The notes beneath the pieces are model-generated. The model worked only from the letters and a program-made list of their open reading frames with translations. It was not told the DNA's origin and did not search any database. Below are positions 32,590 through 46,200 of a stretch of DNA of 64,000 nucleotides, in pieces. Position 1 is the stretch's first letter; each line of letters begins with the position of its first letter. The DNA comes from JAVJSF01 sp040219555 (lineage in GTDB: Bacteria; Actinomycetota; Thermoleophilia; Miltoncostaeales; Miltoncostaeaceae), in assembly GCA_040219555.1 (NCBI GenBank), contig JAVJSF010000010.1:1-64000 (forward strand). Direction: 5' to 3'. The translations under genes and the position numbers were made by a program.

Positions 32590-33447
32590 TCAGCCGACGC
32601 CGGCCGCGCCGGCGGTGAGGGCGTCCCGGATGGCGGCGATGGTCTCGGCCGGCGCGCTCATCTGCGGGCAGTGTCCCATCGCGTCCATGAGGAGCATCCG
32701 CCCGCGGGGCATCGTGGCCGCCATCGCCGCGCCTACCTCCTCGGGCACCACGATGTCGGCCCGGGTCTGCAGCACGAGGGCCGGCACGGGCACACGGGCC
32801 AGGTCGGCCCGGTGGTCCGACAGGAAGGTCATCCGCGCCATGTGCGTGGCGATGTCCGGGTCGGTGCGGCAGTACATCGCCGAGAGCTCCTCGGCCAGTT
32901 CGGGGCGCTCCGGGGCGTTCATGATCACCGGCGCCATCGCCACGGACCACGCGAAGTGGTTGCGGTCGATGGACTCGAGCAGCTCCTCGACCTCCTCGCG
33001 CGAGAAGCCACCCCGCCAGCCGGTCTCCGGGTCGTCCACGTAGCGCGGCGAGGGGCTCAACATGACCAGGCCGGCCACCCGCTCGGGCCGACGGATGGAG
33101 GCGAGCGCGGAGATCATGGCGCCGGCGGAGTGACCGACCAGCAGGGCGTCGCGCAGGTCCAGCTCGTCCAGCAGGGCCACCATGTCGCCGGCGTGGGCGT
33201 CCAGGTCCGGGTAGCTGGTGGCGCTCCACCGGGAGCGGTCGGCGTGGCCGGCCCCCACGTGGTCGAACAGGATCACCCGGTGCGAGTCCTCGAAGGCCGG
33301 GGCCACCAGGCGCCAGATGTTCTGATCGCAGGCGTAGCCGTGCGCGAACACCACCGGTGGCCCGTCGCGGTCACCGCTCTCGGTGACCGCCAGCATCTTG
33401 GCCGCGGTCTGCGGACCCTCGACGGTGTTCTGGACCATTCCGACCAT
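32590..33447 (-). CDS. RsbQ-like alpha/beta hydrolase
   Basis: 285-residue hydrolase with the RsbQ/KAI2-like opening PPVVFAHGYACDQNIWRLVA, FDHVGAGHAD near residue 62, nucleophile Ser107 in LLVGHSAGAMIS, and the His in MDAMGHCPQMSAP. The ATG at 33447 has GAGGG five bases upstream. In Bacillus, RsbQ supplies a small molecule to the PAS domain of the phosphatase RsbP. Here the next gene encodes a PAS-GAF-GGDEF protein, suggesting the same input logic feeding c-di-GMP. The FKBP gene diverges 67 bases away. Confidence 0.85.
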   Translation of the reverse strand: MVGMVQNTVEGPQTAAKMLAVTESGDRDGPPVVFAHGYACDQNIWRLVAPAFEDSHRVILFDHVGAGHADRSRWSATSYPDLDAHAGDMVALLDELDLRDALLVGHSAGAMISALASIRRPERVAGLVMLSPSPRYVDDPETGWRGGFSREEVEELLESIDRNHFAWSVAMAPVIMNAPERPELAEELSAMYCRTDPDIATHMARMTFLSDHRADLARVPVPALVLQTRADIVVPEEVGAAMAATMPRGRMLLMDAMGHCPQMSAPAETIAAIRDALTAGAAGVG

Positions 33448-33514
33448 TATGTCCCTCTCGTCATCAGATATGTCGCGGACGGGAGCACCGCCCTCGCCGG
33501 TTACAGTGCTCGGC

Positions 33515-33895
33515 ATGACAGACACATCGATGAAGCCTTCGGTCACCATCCCTGAGGGCGAACCGTCCTTCGAGCTCGAGCTCGAGGACATCGTGGTGGG
33601 CGAGGGCGAGGAGGCGACCGCGGGTCGCATCGCCGAGGTCCACTACGTGGGCGTGGCGTGGTCGACCGGCTCCCAGTTCGACGCATCCTGGGACCGGGGG
33701 CAGACCTTCAAGTTCGCGCTCGGCAAGGGCCAGGTGATCGCCGGCTGGGACGAGGGCGTCACCGGCATGCGCGTCGGGGGTCGGCGCCGGATCACCATCC
33801 CGCCGCGCCTGGGCTACGGCAAGCGCGGCGCGGGCAACGTGATCGGGCCCGACGAGACGCTGGTCTTCGTGGTCGACCTGCGCGGGCTGCGCTGA
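33515..33895 (+). CDS. FKBP-type peptidyl-prolyl isomerase
   Basis: Cytosolic single-domain FKBP of 126 residues; no signal peptide. The fold is complete: AEVHYVGVAWSTGSQFDASW with the active-site Tyr and Asp, VIAGWDEGVTGMRVGGRRRI with the binding-pocket Trp, and IPPRLGYGKRGAGNVIGPDE. It probably assists protein folding. The ATG at 33515 gives the normal start. A strong hairpin follows the stop. Confidence 0.93.
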   Translation: MTDTSMKPSVTIPEGEPSFELELEDIVVGEGEEATAGRIAEVHYVGVAWSTGSQFDASWDRGQTFKFALGKGQVIAGWDEGVTGMRVGGRRRITIPPRLGYGKRGAGNVIGPDETLVFVVDLRGLR

Positions 33896-33906
33896 TCCAT
33901 CCCTCG

Positions 33907-33936
33907 GCCGGGGCGGGGGCGCTCCCCCGCCCCGGC
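33907..33936. terminator. Strong bidirectional hairpin
   Basis: A perfect 13-bp stem (33907-33919 with 33924-33936) with a four-base loop lies in the 47-base gap between the converging FKBP and PEBP genes. There is no T-run, but it is the most stable simple hairpin in the window and is well placed to end transcription from both sides. Confidence 0.6.
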
Positions 33937-33942
33937 GCGTGA

Positions 33943-34482
33943 TCAGTGGGAGTAGACGGGCACCAGCACCGCGCGCGCCAGCACGTGGAAGGTGGCGTTG
34001 AAGCCCACGAACGCCGGCGTGGCGCTGTGGTCCGGGCCAAGCTTCTCGGCGTCGATGGCGTGCACCGCGAAGAAGTAGCGGTGCGGGCGGTCGCCCTGGG
34101 GCGGGGCCGCGCCGCCGAAGCCCATGGCGCCGTAGTCGTTGCGGGTCTGGAAGGAGCCGTCGGGTGCCTGCGAGCCGTCCGGGGCGCCGGCGCCGCGCGG
34201 CAACTCGGTCACCGAGGCGGGCACGTCGCCGAGCACCCAGTGCCAGAAGCCCGATCCGGTGGGCGCGTCCGGGTCGTAGCAGGTGACCAGGTAGCTCTTG
34301 GTCCCGGCCGGGGCGCCGTGCCAGCGCAGGTGCGGCGAGACGTTGCCGCCGCCCAGGCTGTCGTGGACGAAGGCCGTGTCGAGCTGGGCGCCCTCTCCGA
34401 CGTCGTCGCTCTCGACCGTGAAGGCGGGTACCGCCGGCAGCACGTCGTACGGGCCGGGCGGGGTGGGGCGATCAAGGGACAT
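33943..34482 (-). CDS. PEBP/YbhB-family protein
   Basis: 179-residue phosphatidylethanolamine-binding-protein homologue. It shows the family segments GGGNVSPHLRWHGAPAGTKS, CYDPDAPTGSGFWHWVLGDV and GDRPHRYFFAVHAID, which form the anion-binding pocket. Bacterial members (YbhB/YbcL) have no firmly known substrate. The start is ATG 34482. It lies just downstream of recD, separated by 94 bases. Confidence 0.92.
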   Translation of the reverse strand: MSLDRPTPPGPYDVLPAVPAFTVESDDVGEGAQLDTAFVHDSLGGGNVSPHLRWHGAPAGTKSYLVTCYDPDAPTGSGFWHWVLGDVPASVTELPRGAGAPDGSQAPDGSFQTRNDYGAMGFGGAAPPQGDRPHRYFFAVHAIDAEKLGPDHSATPAFVGFNATFHVLARAVLVPVYSH

Positions 34483-34576
34483 CTCAGTGGACTCCGGGGT
34501 CGGGGTGCGCGAGACGGCCGGCGCCGCCGGCCGGATCTGGACCGAGTCTTTCAGGCATCCGGCCCACCCGCCCACC

Positions 34577-36387
34577 TCACGGGGTGGTGTGCCACAGGCG
34601 GGCGGACAGCCCCGAGGAGCGCGCCACCGGGCGGGCCAGCGCGGCCTCGACCGACGCACGCGTTCCCACCAGGGTGAGGCGTCGCCGCGCGCGCGTCAGC
34701 GCCGTGTAGAGCAACTCGCGCGTGAGGACGGGTGAGTGGGGCGGCGGCAGCACCACCACCACGTGGTCGAACTGCGACCCCTGGGCGCGGTGGATGGTCA
34801 TGGCGTGCACGGGCGCGGTGCCCGGCAGACGGGTGGGCGCCAGCAGCCGGACTCCGCCGGCCGGGTCGGGCAGCGCGAGCGCCGGCGGCTCCTCGCCGCG
34901 GGCCACGACCACCCCTGCATCGCCGTTGTGCACCCCGAGCGCCGGGTCGTTCGCGGTGATGATGAGGGGCCGGCCCGGGTAGTGGTGGCCGGGGACGGCC
35001 CCGGCGCCGGCCAGCAGGCTCTCGCACAGCGCACCCAGACCCTCGGCGCCGTACGGCCCGCGCCGGTGGGCCGCCAGCACCCGCATCTCGCCGAGCGAAC
35101 CCAGCGCGGCCGCCCCGTCGCCCGCCCGTCCCGCCGCGATGAGCGCGGCAGCCCACCCGCGGGCCGGCCCGGTGACGGCGCGGCGACCCGCCGGCGAGGT
35201 GGCCTCGGCATCCACCCACGTCACCGCCGGGTCGCCCGAGGCGAGCGCGGCCAGCGCGGCGGACGCGTCGCCGGCACGGACGGCCTCGGCCAGCGTCGCA
35301 ATGGCCCCGCCGAAGCGGTGGCTGCGCCGGAGCACCGCGATGCGGCCGGCCAGTGGCCCGGCCGCATCGCGGTCATGCGCCGCCGGCCCGACGATGTCAC
35401 CCAGGACCGCGCCGGCCTCGACCGACGCCAACTGGTGCGGGTCGCCCACCAGCACCAGGGCGGCGTCCTCGGCCAGCGACTCCAGCAGTCGCGCCATCAG
35501 GCCCAGCGGGACCATGGACGCCTCGTCCACCACCACCAGCCGGTGCGGCAGGCGCGCCTCGGGGCCGTGGCGGAAGCGGGTGCGCGAGTCGGGGCGGGAG
35601 CCCAGCAGCCGGTGCAGCGTGGTGCCGTGCAGGTTCGCCAGCGCGGCGCGCGCCGCGTGGCCCAGCGGCAGGTCGGCGGCCGCCTCGGCCACGGCCTCGG
35701 CCAGCCGGGCCGCGGCCCGGCCCGTCGGCGCGGCCAGGGCGACACGGCCGGCCGGCAGCGAACCCTCGGCCGCGAGGGCGGCCAGCATCAGCGCCAGGGT
35801 GGTCGTCTTGCCGCTGCCCGGCCCCCCGGCGATCACGGTCACGCCACCCTCGCAGGCCAGGGCCGCCGCGGCGCGCTGCTCGCCCCGGTCGTCGCCCGGG
35901 AGCATGTCCGCCGCCGCGCCCGTGCCGAGCGGTGCCCCGCCGGCGCCGGCCCGCTCCACCAGCGCCGCCGCCACCGCGCGCTCGTCGGCCCACATCCGGT
36001 CCAGGTACAGACGGGTCCCCTCCAGCCGCAGCGGGAAGGCACCGGTCTCCCCGGGTGCCCCCACCGCGTCCCAGCCGGCCACCTCCGCACACCACGCCGA
36101 CGGCGCCGGCACCGCGGGGACGGCCCCGGCCCCGGCGCCGCCGTCCGCATCCGCCCCGCCGTCCGCCACGGCCGGCGGGGCCGCCAGGTCGGCGCAGACG
36201 TGGCCGACGCGCGGGGCGCGCACGGCCAGCGCCGCCGCCAGCAGGCGCCCGTCGGTGCCCCCTCCGCACAGGCGCGTCAGCAGGCGGGCGACGTGGACCT
36301 CGGCGGTGCCCAGCACGCCGGCGGCCACCCAGGACGCCAGGGCCTCGGGCACCTCGCGCGGCACCCGACCGTCCAGCCCGGCTCCGC

Positions 36388-36391
<4 letters not shown>
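34577..36391 (-). CDS. recD: Exodeoxyribonuclease V alpha subunit RecD
   Basis: Superfamily 1 5'-to-3' helicase of 604 residues, part of the RecBCD complex that resects double-strand breaks. Walker A is VIAGGPGSGKTTTLALML near residue 185, the Walker B region is RLVVVDEASMVPLGL, and the C-terminal helicase motifs are MTIHRAQGSQFDHVVVVL and LLYTALTRARRRLTLVGT. An Ala/Gly-rich insert lies near residue 80. The GTG at 36391 overlaps the recB stop codon. Length is normal for RecD. Confidence 0.93.
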
Positions 36392-39653
<3,262 letters not shown>

Positions 39654-39657
<4 letters not shown>

Positions 39658-42600
39658 ACGTCACCCATCCACTCGTGCTCCAGCAGATCGCCCCAGGCCC
39701 GCACGGCCAGGACGCCGGCGCGCGTGCCGTCGGCGGCGGGCCAGTCGCCGGTGGACTCGTCCGCCCGTGGCTCGTCCGCCGCGACGGCCGCCCACGGCGT
39801 CTCGTCGCCGAACGCCCGGCGGTGGGCTTCGTCGGTGTGGTCGCCCGGCCGCCGGCCCCACCCGCCCGTGCGCTCCCACTCCTCACGGGCGGCGTCCGAT
39901 CCACGGCCGGCGCCCAGATCGGCGGCCAGCCGGGCCGAGGTGGTGGGGAACAGCGGGAGCGGCTCGCACAGGCCGCGCTCCATCAGGTCGACCAGACGGC
40001 CCAGCAGCAGCAGGGCCGTCTCGCGGCGCTCGCGCGCGTTCCCGGGCAGCGGTGCGATGCGGGCCGCCGCGGCCGTGGTCTTCTTCCCCTTGCCCGTCCG
40101 CCGGCCCACCAGCACGCTCTCCCACGGGGTCTCGGGCCGGGCCGCCGTCAGCGCCAGCAGGCGCGCCCAGGCCACGAGGCGCGCGCGTACGTTGATCGAG
40201 CCGACGCTCACATCCCACACCAGGGCGTCCGTCGTGACGGGAACCACGCCCGTGAGGGGGCGGCCGTCGCTCTGGACCGTGCCCACCGGCACCGAGCGCC
40301 CCGGCCAGCCCACGCCGAAGCCCCGGGCGGCGCGCGCGTGGCCGAGCGCCCGCGTCCGGCACTCCTCCACCACCGCCGTGCCCAGCCGGCCGGGCGGCAG
40401 CACCCCTCGGGCCACCTCGGCGGCACACGCCGCGTCGATGTCGTCGCCCCGCAGACCCGCCTCCACCAGTCGCGTGCCCACCTGCCAGCGCAGCAGCCCG
40501 TCGGCCTCGGCGGGGATCTCGGACGGCGGGGCGGCGATGTCGCCGGCCAGGGAGACCCCCAGGCGTTCGCGCAGGAAGAAGGCGACGGGTGCGCGCAGGA
40601 AGCGCTCGAGCATGGCCAACTCGATCGCCGGCACCTCAACGGCGGGCAGGGGGGTGGCCAGGAGCGGCGCCGGCGGGCGCCGTTCCCGCGCCATCGCGCG
40701 GGCCGCCGCCAGGCGTTCGCGGTCGAGGCCCCAGGGGCGGTGCGGCAGCACGGGGTCCGTGCGGAACGAGCGCGGGTCCTCGGGGTGGAGCGGGTGCTGG
40801 GTGAGCACCAGCGTGTGCGCCGGACGGCCGTCGGGAGCGCAGGCGGTGGCGTCGATGACCTCCAGCAGTTCCCCCACCGGGACGGCCGGCGGCACGGGCG
40901 TGTTGGTGCGCACATCGCGCCCGGTGTAGGTGATCACCAGGCGCTCCTCGGCCGCCATCACCGCGTCGAGCAGCAACTGGCGGTCCTCGGCGCGGGCGTC
41001 GCGATCGCCCACGTGGGGCTCGGCACGCAGGAGGTCGTCGCCCTCCGGCGCCCCACGGCGCGGGAAGGCGCCGTCGTCGAGGCCCACCAGGCAGATCATC
41101 CGGTGGGGGACCGAGCGCTGGGGCACCAGGGTGCAGACCGTCAGGTGACCGGTGCGGAAGCTCGCGCGGGTGGGGCGCCCGCGCAGCCGGTCCCCCAACA
41201 GGGCCCGTACCTCGGCCAGGTCGAGGGTACGGCCGGGCGCACCCGGGCCGGCCTGGTCGAGGACCTCGGAGCGGACCTCGTCCAGGGCCGTCCGCCACCA
41301 CTCATCCGCGCCCTCGGACAGGGCGAGGGCGTCCACGGCGCCGGCGAGCGCCTCCAGCCAGTCCGGCAGCGATCGCTCGGCGCGCAGGCCGGTCAGCGCG
41401 TCGGCGATGCGCTCGACGGCCTCGGCCAGGCGGCCCGCGAGATCGATGTCCCCGTCGCCCACGTCGTCGAGCGGAAGGACCCCGTCGACCAGGCGGGCGC
41501 CCTCCTCGCGCATGGTGACGCCCAGCAGCAGGCGGTCGAGGCCGGCCCGCCAGGTGTTCTGGGGCAGGTCGGGCACGCCGAACCCGGCGCGATGGCCGGC
41601 GTCGATGCCCCAGCGCACACCGGCCTCGGTGAACCAGGCGCCCGCGCGGGACATCTCGTCGTCGTCCAGCCCGAAGCGCCGGCGCACCGGTGCCAGGGCC
41701 AGCAGGTCCATCACGTCGGCCACGGTGAGCCGGTCCTCGGCCAGCGACAGCAGGCGCGCCACCAGCGCCAGCACGGGGTTGGTGCGCCTCACCGAGCGAT
41801 CGGCCAGTCGCACGTGCAGGGCGGGAGGGGAGGACGGGCCGGGCCCGCCGGCCGCATCGGGGTCGTCGGCCCTTCCGAAGGCCGCTCGCACCATCGGTGC
41901 CACCGACTCGACATCCGGGCACATCACCACGATGTCGCGCGGCTGGAGGGTGGGGTCGTCCTGCAGGGCGTGGAGGATCGCCTCGCGCACCACCTCCACC
42001 TGGCGCCCGAGCCCGTGGCAGGCGTGCAGGTGCAGGCTGACGTCCTCGGGTCGCAGCCGGGCCCGCGCGTCGGCGGCGCCCGGCGGCGGGACGCCCGGGG
42101 GCGGGGCGTCGGCGCGCACCGCCTCCTGCAGGCGTCCCAGCAGGTGGTCGCCGGGCGCGGGGGCGGGCAGGTGCTCCTCGCGCGCCGCCCGCCCGCCGAG
42201 GGCCACCTGCATCTCGCGGGCGTCGCGGGCCCAGGAGGCCAGCAGCGGGTGTCGGGCGGTACGGGCCGAATCGTCGCCGGCGCGGGGACCGGGCCGCGCG
42301 CCGGTGGCGGCGACGCCCTCCCACAGCGCCGGGGAGGGATGCAGCAGGAAAAGGTGCACGTCGCGGTGGGCGCCGATGGCCTCCAGCACGTCGAGGTACG
42401 CGCTCGGCAGCCGGGTGAGGCCGAAGACCGCCACCCGCTCGGGGAGGTCCAGCGCGGCCGCGGCGGCGGGATCGCGCAGGCGGGCGCATGCCTCGGGGGT
42501 CCGCTCGGCCGGCGAGGGGACCCCGAGATGGTCCCTCAGCGCGCGCCACAGCCGCGGCTGCCACAGGGCCGGGTCGCCGGGGCCGCCGTCGCCGGGGGCG

Positions 42601-43100
42601 GCGTCCGATCCGCCGGCCCACGCCCGCAGCATGGCCGGCCGGTGCACGGCGTAGCGGTCGAACAGGTCCGCGATGTGGCGCGCCCCCGGCCAGCGCCGCC
42701 CGCGCCCGGCATCGGCACCGGCCCCGAGGAGCCCCAGGTGCGTCGCCGGCCCGGCCAGCCACGGCTCCCCGGCGAGGGTCGTCAGCACGTCCAGCAGTGA
42801 CCAGACCAGCCGGTCGGGCGCCCACGGGTCCTCCCGCGGCTCGGGGCCACCTGCCGCCGTCAGCGCCCGGGCCACCACCGCGCCGGGGAACGGGAAATCG
42901 ATGCCGGCACAGATGCCGTCGCCGCGGCCCGGGCGCGCGCCCAGCGCTCGCGCCAGCGACTGCGCCAGCCACCGCTCGACCCCACGGGAGGGGACGGCAA
43001 CCACCTCGGGCGCCAGCGGGTCGCGGGCCGGCGCGGCCAGGAGCCCGGCCAGGGCGTCGACCAGCGGGTCGCTCCGCTCGGACCTGTGGATCGAGAGCAC
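39654..43100 (-). CDS. recC: Exodeoxyribonuclease V gamma subunit RecC
   Basis: 1148-residue RecC, which recognises Chi and splits the DNA duplex. It begins MLSIHRSERSDPLVDALAGL with AVPSRGVERWLAQSLARALG, the standard RecC N terminus. The middle keeps VSLHLHACHGLGRQVEVVRE, DIVVMCPDVESVAPMVRAAF and MICLVGLDDGAFPR. Helicase-like motifs are degenerate, as in all RecC. It is the first gene of the recC-recB-recD operon, with ATG 43100 lying 105 bases from the divergent c-di-GMP gene. The Chi sequence of this organism is not known. Confidence 0.95.
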
Positions 43101-43205
43101 CCGTCCAATGTCCCACGCGTCCCGGATGTCCGGGCGCCGAGGTCGCCGATCGCGCTCACCCGGGGGAGGGATTCACTTTGCCCGTGCGGATGCCGATGCT
43201 GCAGC

Positions 43206-46200
43206 ATGAACCTTCGGCGTCTCGCCCCCGTCTCGTTGACGCTGGTGCTGTTCGTGGTGACCATGCTGGGGGCGTTCCTCACGTGGCACTACGAGGTCTC
43301 GCGCTCGGACACCCGTGCCAGCGAGGCCGCCCACGAGGGTGCCGACGTGCTGGAATCGCGGATGCGGGCAGCCGCCTCGGTGCTCAACGACGAGGCCGGC
43401 CTGTTCGTCGCGTCCGACCGCGTGGGCCAGGACGAGTTCGCGGGCTTCGCCCGCCAGGTGCTCGGGGCATCCGGCCTCACCAGCATCGGCTGGATCGAGC
43501 GCGTCACCGCCGCCCAGCGGCCCGCCTTCGAGGCGCAAACCGGCCTGACCGTGCTGGAGCGCCGGGCGTCGGTCCTGGCACTGGCGCCGGCCGCGACGCG
43601 ACCGGTCGTCTACCCGCTCACCCACGTGGCGTCGCTGAGGAGCCCCGCGCCGACCCGTGGCACCGACCTCGGTTTCGACCCGCTCCGCCGGGGCGCGCTC
43701 GAGCGGGCTATCGAGAGCGGCGAGGTGCGCATCACCGGGCCGCTGTTCCTCCAGTCGGCCGGGTTCTCGGGGGTGCTCGCCTTCCAGCCGGCCTATCGCG
43801 GCGGCTTCCGCCCCTCCACGCCGGAGGCGCGCGAGTCGTCGCTGGCAGGCGTCGCGGTCGGGGCCCTGTCCTTCGACGCCCTGCTCGATCCGCTGGTCGA
43901 CACGCCGGCCGGCGAGCCGCGGCTGGGGGTGCTGCTGGGCGGCCGGTCGATCACGCCGGGCGTCGGCGCATTCGAGTCGGACATGGACGCGCCGGTCGCC
44001 TTCGGCGGCCAGGAGTTCACCGTGGTCGCCGAGCGCCCGGAGCCATCGCCGGCGCTCCCGCTGGTCATCCTGGTGCTGGGCCTGCTGGTGTCGGTGCTCG
44101 CCGGTGTGCTCACCTCGGTGCTGGCCCGGCGCGCCGCGCGCCAGGACCGCGCCGTCCGCGAGGCCACGGCGGCGCTCCGCGCCAGCCGCGAGAGTCACCG
44201 CGCGCTGGTGGAGAACTCGCCGGATGTGGTGTCCCGCTACGACAGGGACCTGCGGTGCGTGTACATCAGCCCCGGCATCACGGCCACATCGGGTCGCCGG
44301 CCGACGGACTTCCTCGGGCGCACCCCCGGAGAGGTGGACCTTCCCCCCGGGGTGGCGGATCTGTGGCGCGGCGCCCTGTCCGACGCGCGCGACGGCGATC
44401 GCGACACCCGCTTCGAGTTCTCGGACGTCGCCGGGGACGCCGTCATGCACTTCGAGGCGCGCATCACGCCCGAGCACGGCCCGGACGGGGACGTGGTCAG
44501 CCTGCTGGCCACGGTGCGCGATGTCACCGAGCTGCGGACCATCGCGGAGGAACTCCAGCGCGCGCGCGACTACTCGGAGGCCCTGGTCGACTCGATGCAC
44601 GACGGCCTCATCGTCCTGGGGCAGGGGGGTGTCCTTGAGCACGTGAACCAGCGGCTGCTCGAGATGACCGGCTTCACGCGCGAGGAGCTGGTCGGGTCCC
44701 GGCCCCCGTTCCCCTTCCATCCCCCGGAGGAGATGGACCGCATCCGGCGGGTGCTGCGCGACTACCTCGATGTCGGTGCCAGTGGCGAGTTCGAGCTCAT
44801 GTACCGCCGCCGCGACGGCACGCGCTTCCCCGTGCTGCTGGGTGCCAGCCCGCTGAGGGACACCGAGGGTACCCTCATGGGCGGTGTGCGCCTGGTGCGC
44901 GACATCACCGAAACGCGGGCCGCCGAACGCGCCCTGCGCGCCAGCGATGAGCGCCATCGCGGCCTGGTGGCGGCGATGGCCGACGGGGTGGTGATGCATG
45001 CCCCGAACGGGGTCATCGTGGACTGCAACCCGGCCGCCGAGAGCATCCTGGGGCTGTCCCGCGACCAGATCGTGGGCAGAGACGGCCGCGACCCCGGTTG
45101 GAGGGCCATCCGGGAGGACGGCTCGGACCTGCCGCCCGACGAGCGCCCGGCCCAGGTGACGCTGCGTACCGGCGTGCCTCAGCGCCACGTCGTGATGGGC
45201 GTGCACCGGGGGGATGGATCGCCGGCATGGCTCGATGTCTCGTGCGAGCCACTGGACGATGGCCCGACGCGCGGCGTCGTGGTGACGTTCGCCGACATCA
45301 CCGCGCGGCTCGAGGCCGAGCGCGAGCAGGCGTCGCTGCGCCATCTGGCGACGCTGGTGGCGTCCGAGGCGGAGCCCCGGAGGGTGTTCGATTCGCTGGC
45401 ACGCGAGGCGGCCCGGGCCGCCGACGCGGACGGAGCGGCGGTGATGCGGTTCGAGGACGGGCGCGCCCGGGTGCGCGCGCTGGGAGAGTGGCGGGCCGAG
45501 GGAGGCCCTCAGGCGAGGACGACGACCTTCTCCGTGGACGGGCGGACCGTGGTCGGGAGGGTCGGCCTGTCGGGCGCCCCTGAGCGCGCCGACGGCGGCG
45601 ACGAACCCATCGGGAGCCTCGTCCTCCCGGACAGGCCGGTCACCTCGTCCGTAGGTGTGCCGATCGTCGTCAACGGCGAGGTGTGGGGGGCGCTGGCCGT
45701 GGCCTCCACCCGGGGTCAGCCGTTCCCGCCCGCCACCGAGCAGCGCCTGGGGCGCATGAGCGAGATCGCCACCCTGGCGATCGCCGGCTCCGAGGCACGC
45801 GCCCAGCTGGCGACCCTCGCCTCCACCGACCACCTCACCGGTCTGTGGAACCGGCGCGCATTCGAGGACCGCCTGGAGGTGGAACTCGATCGTGCGCGGC
45901 GCTACGACAGGGGCCTCGGCCTGGTGCTGATGGACATCGACCACTTCAAGCTGGTCAACGACACCCACGGGCATCCGGCCGGTGACCGGGTGCTGGCGGA
46001 GTTCGCTGCGCGCCTGCGCAGTGTCGTGCGCGGCGGCGAGATGGTCGCGCGGGTGGGTGGGGAGGAGTTCGCCTGGATCCTCCCGGAGCTGGGGGACGAG
46101 GAGATGGTGCTGGCGGCCGAGCGGCTGCGGCGGGCCGTGGTGGCAGAGCCGTTTCCGGGCGTGGGCCGCCTGACGGTGTCGGCCGGCGTCTGCGGCCTAG

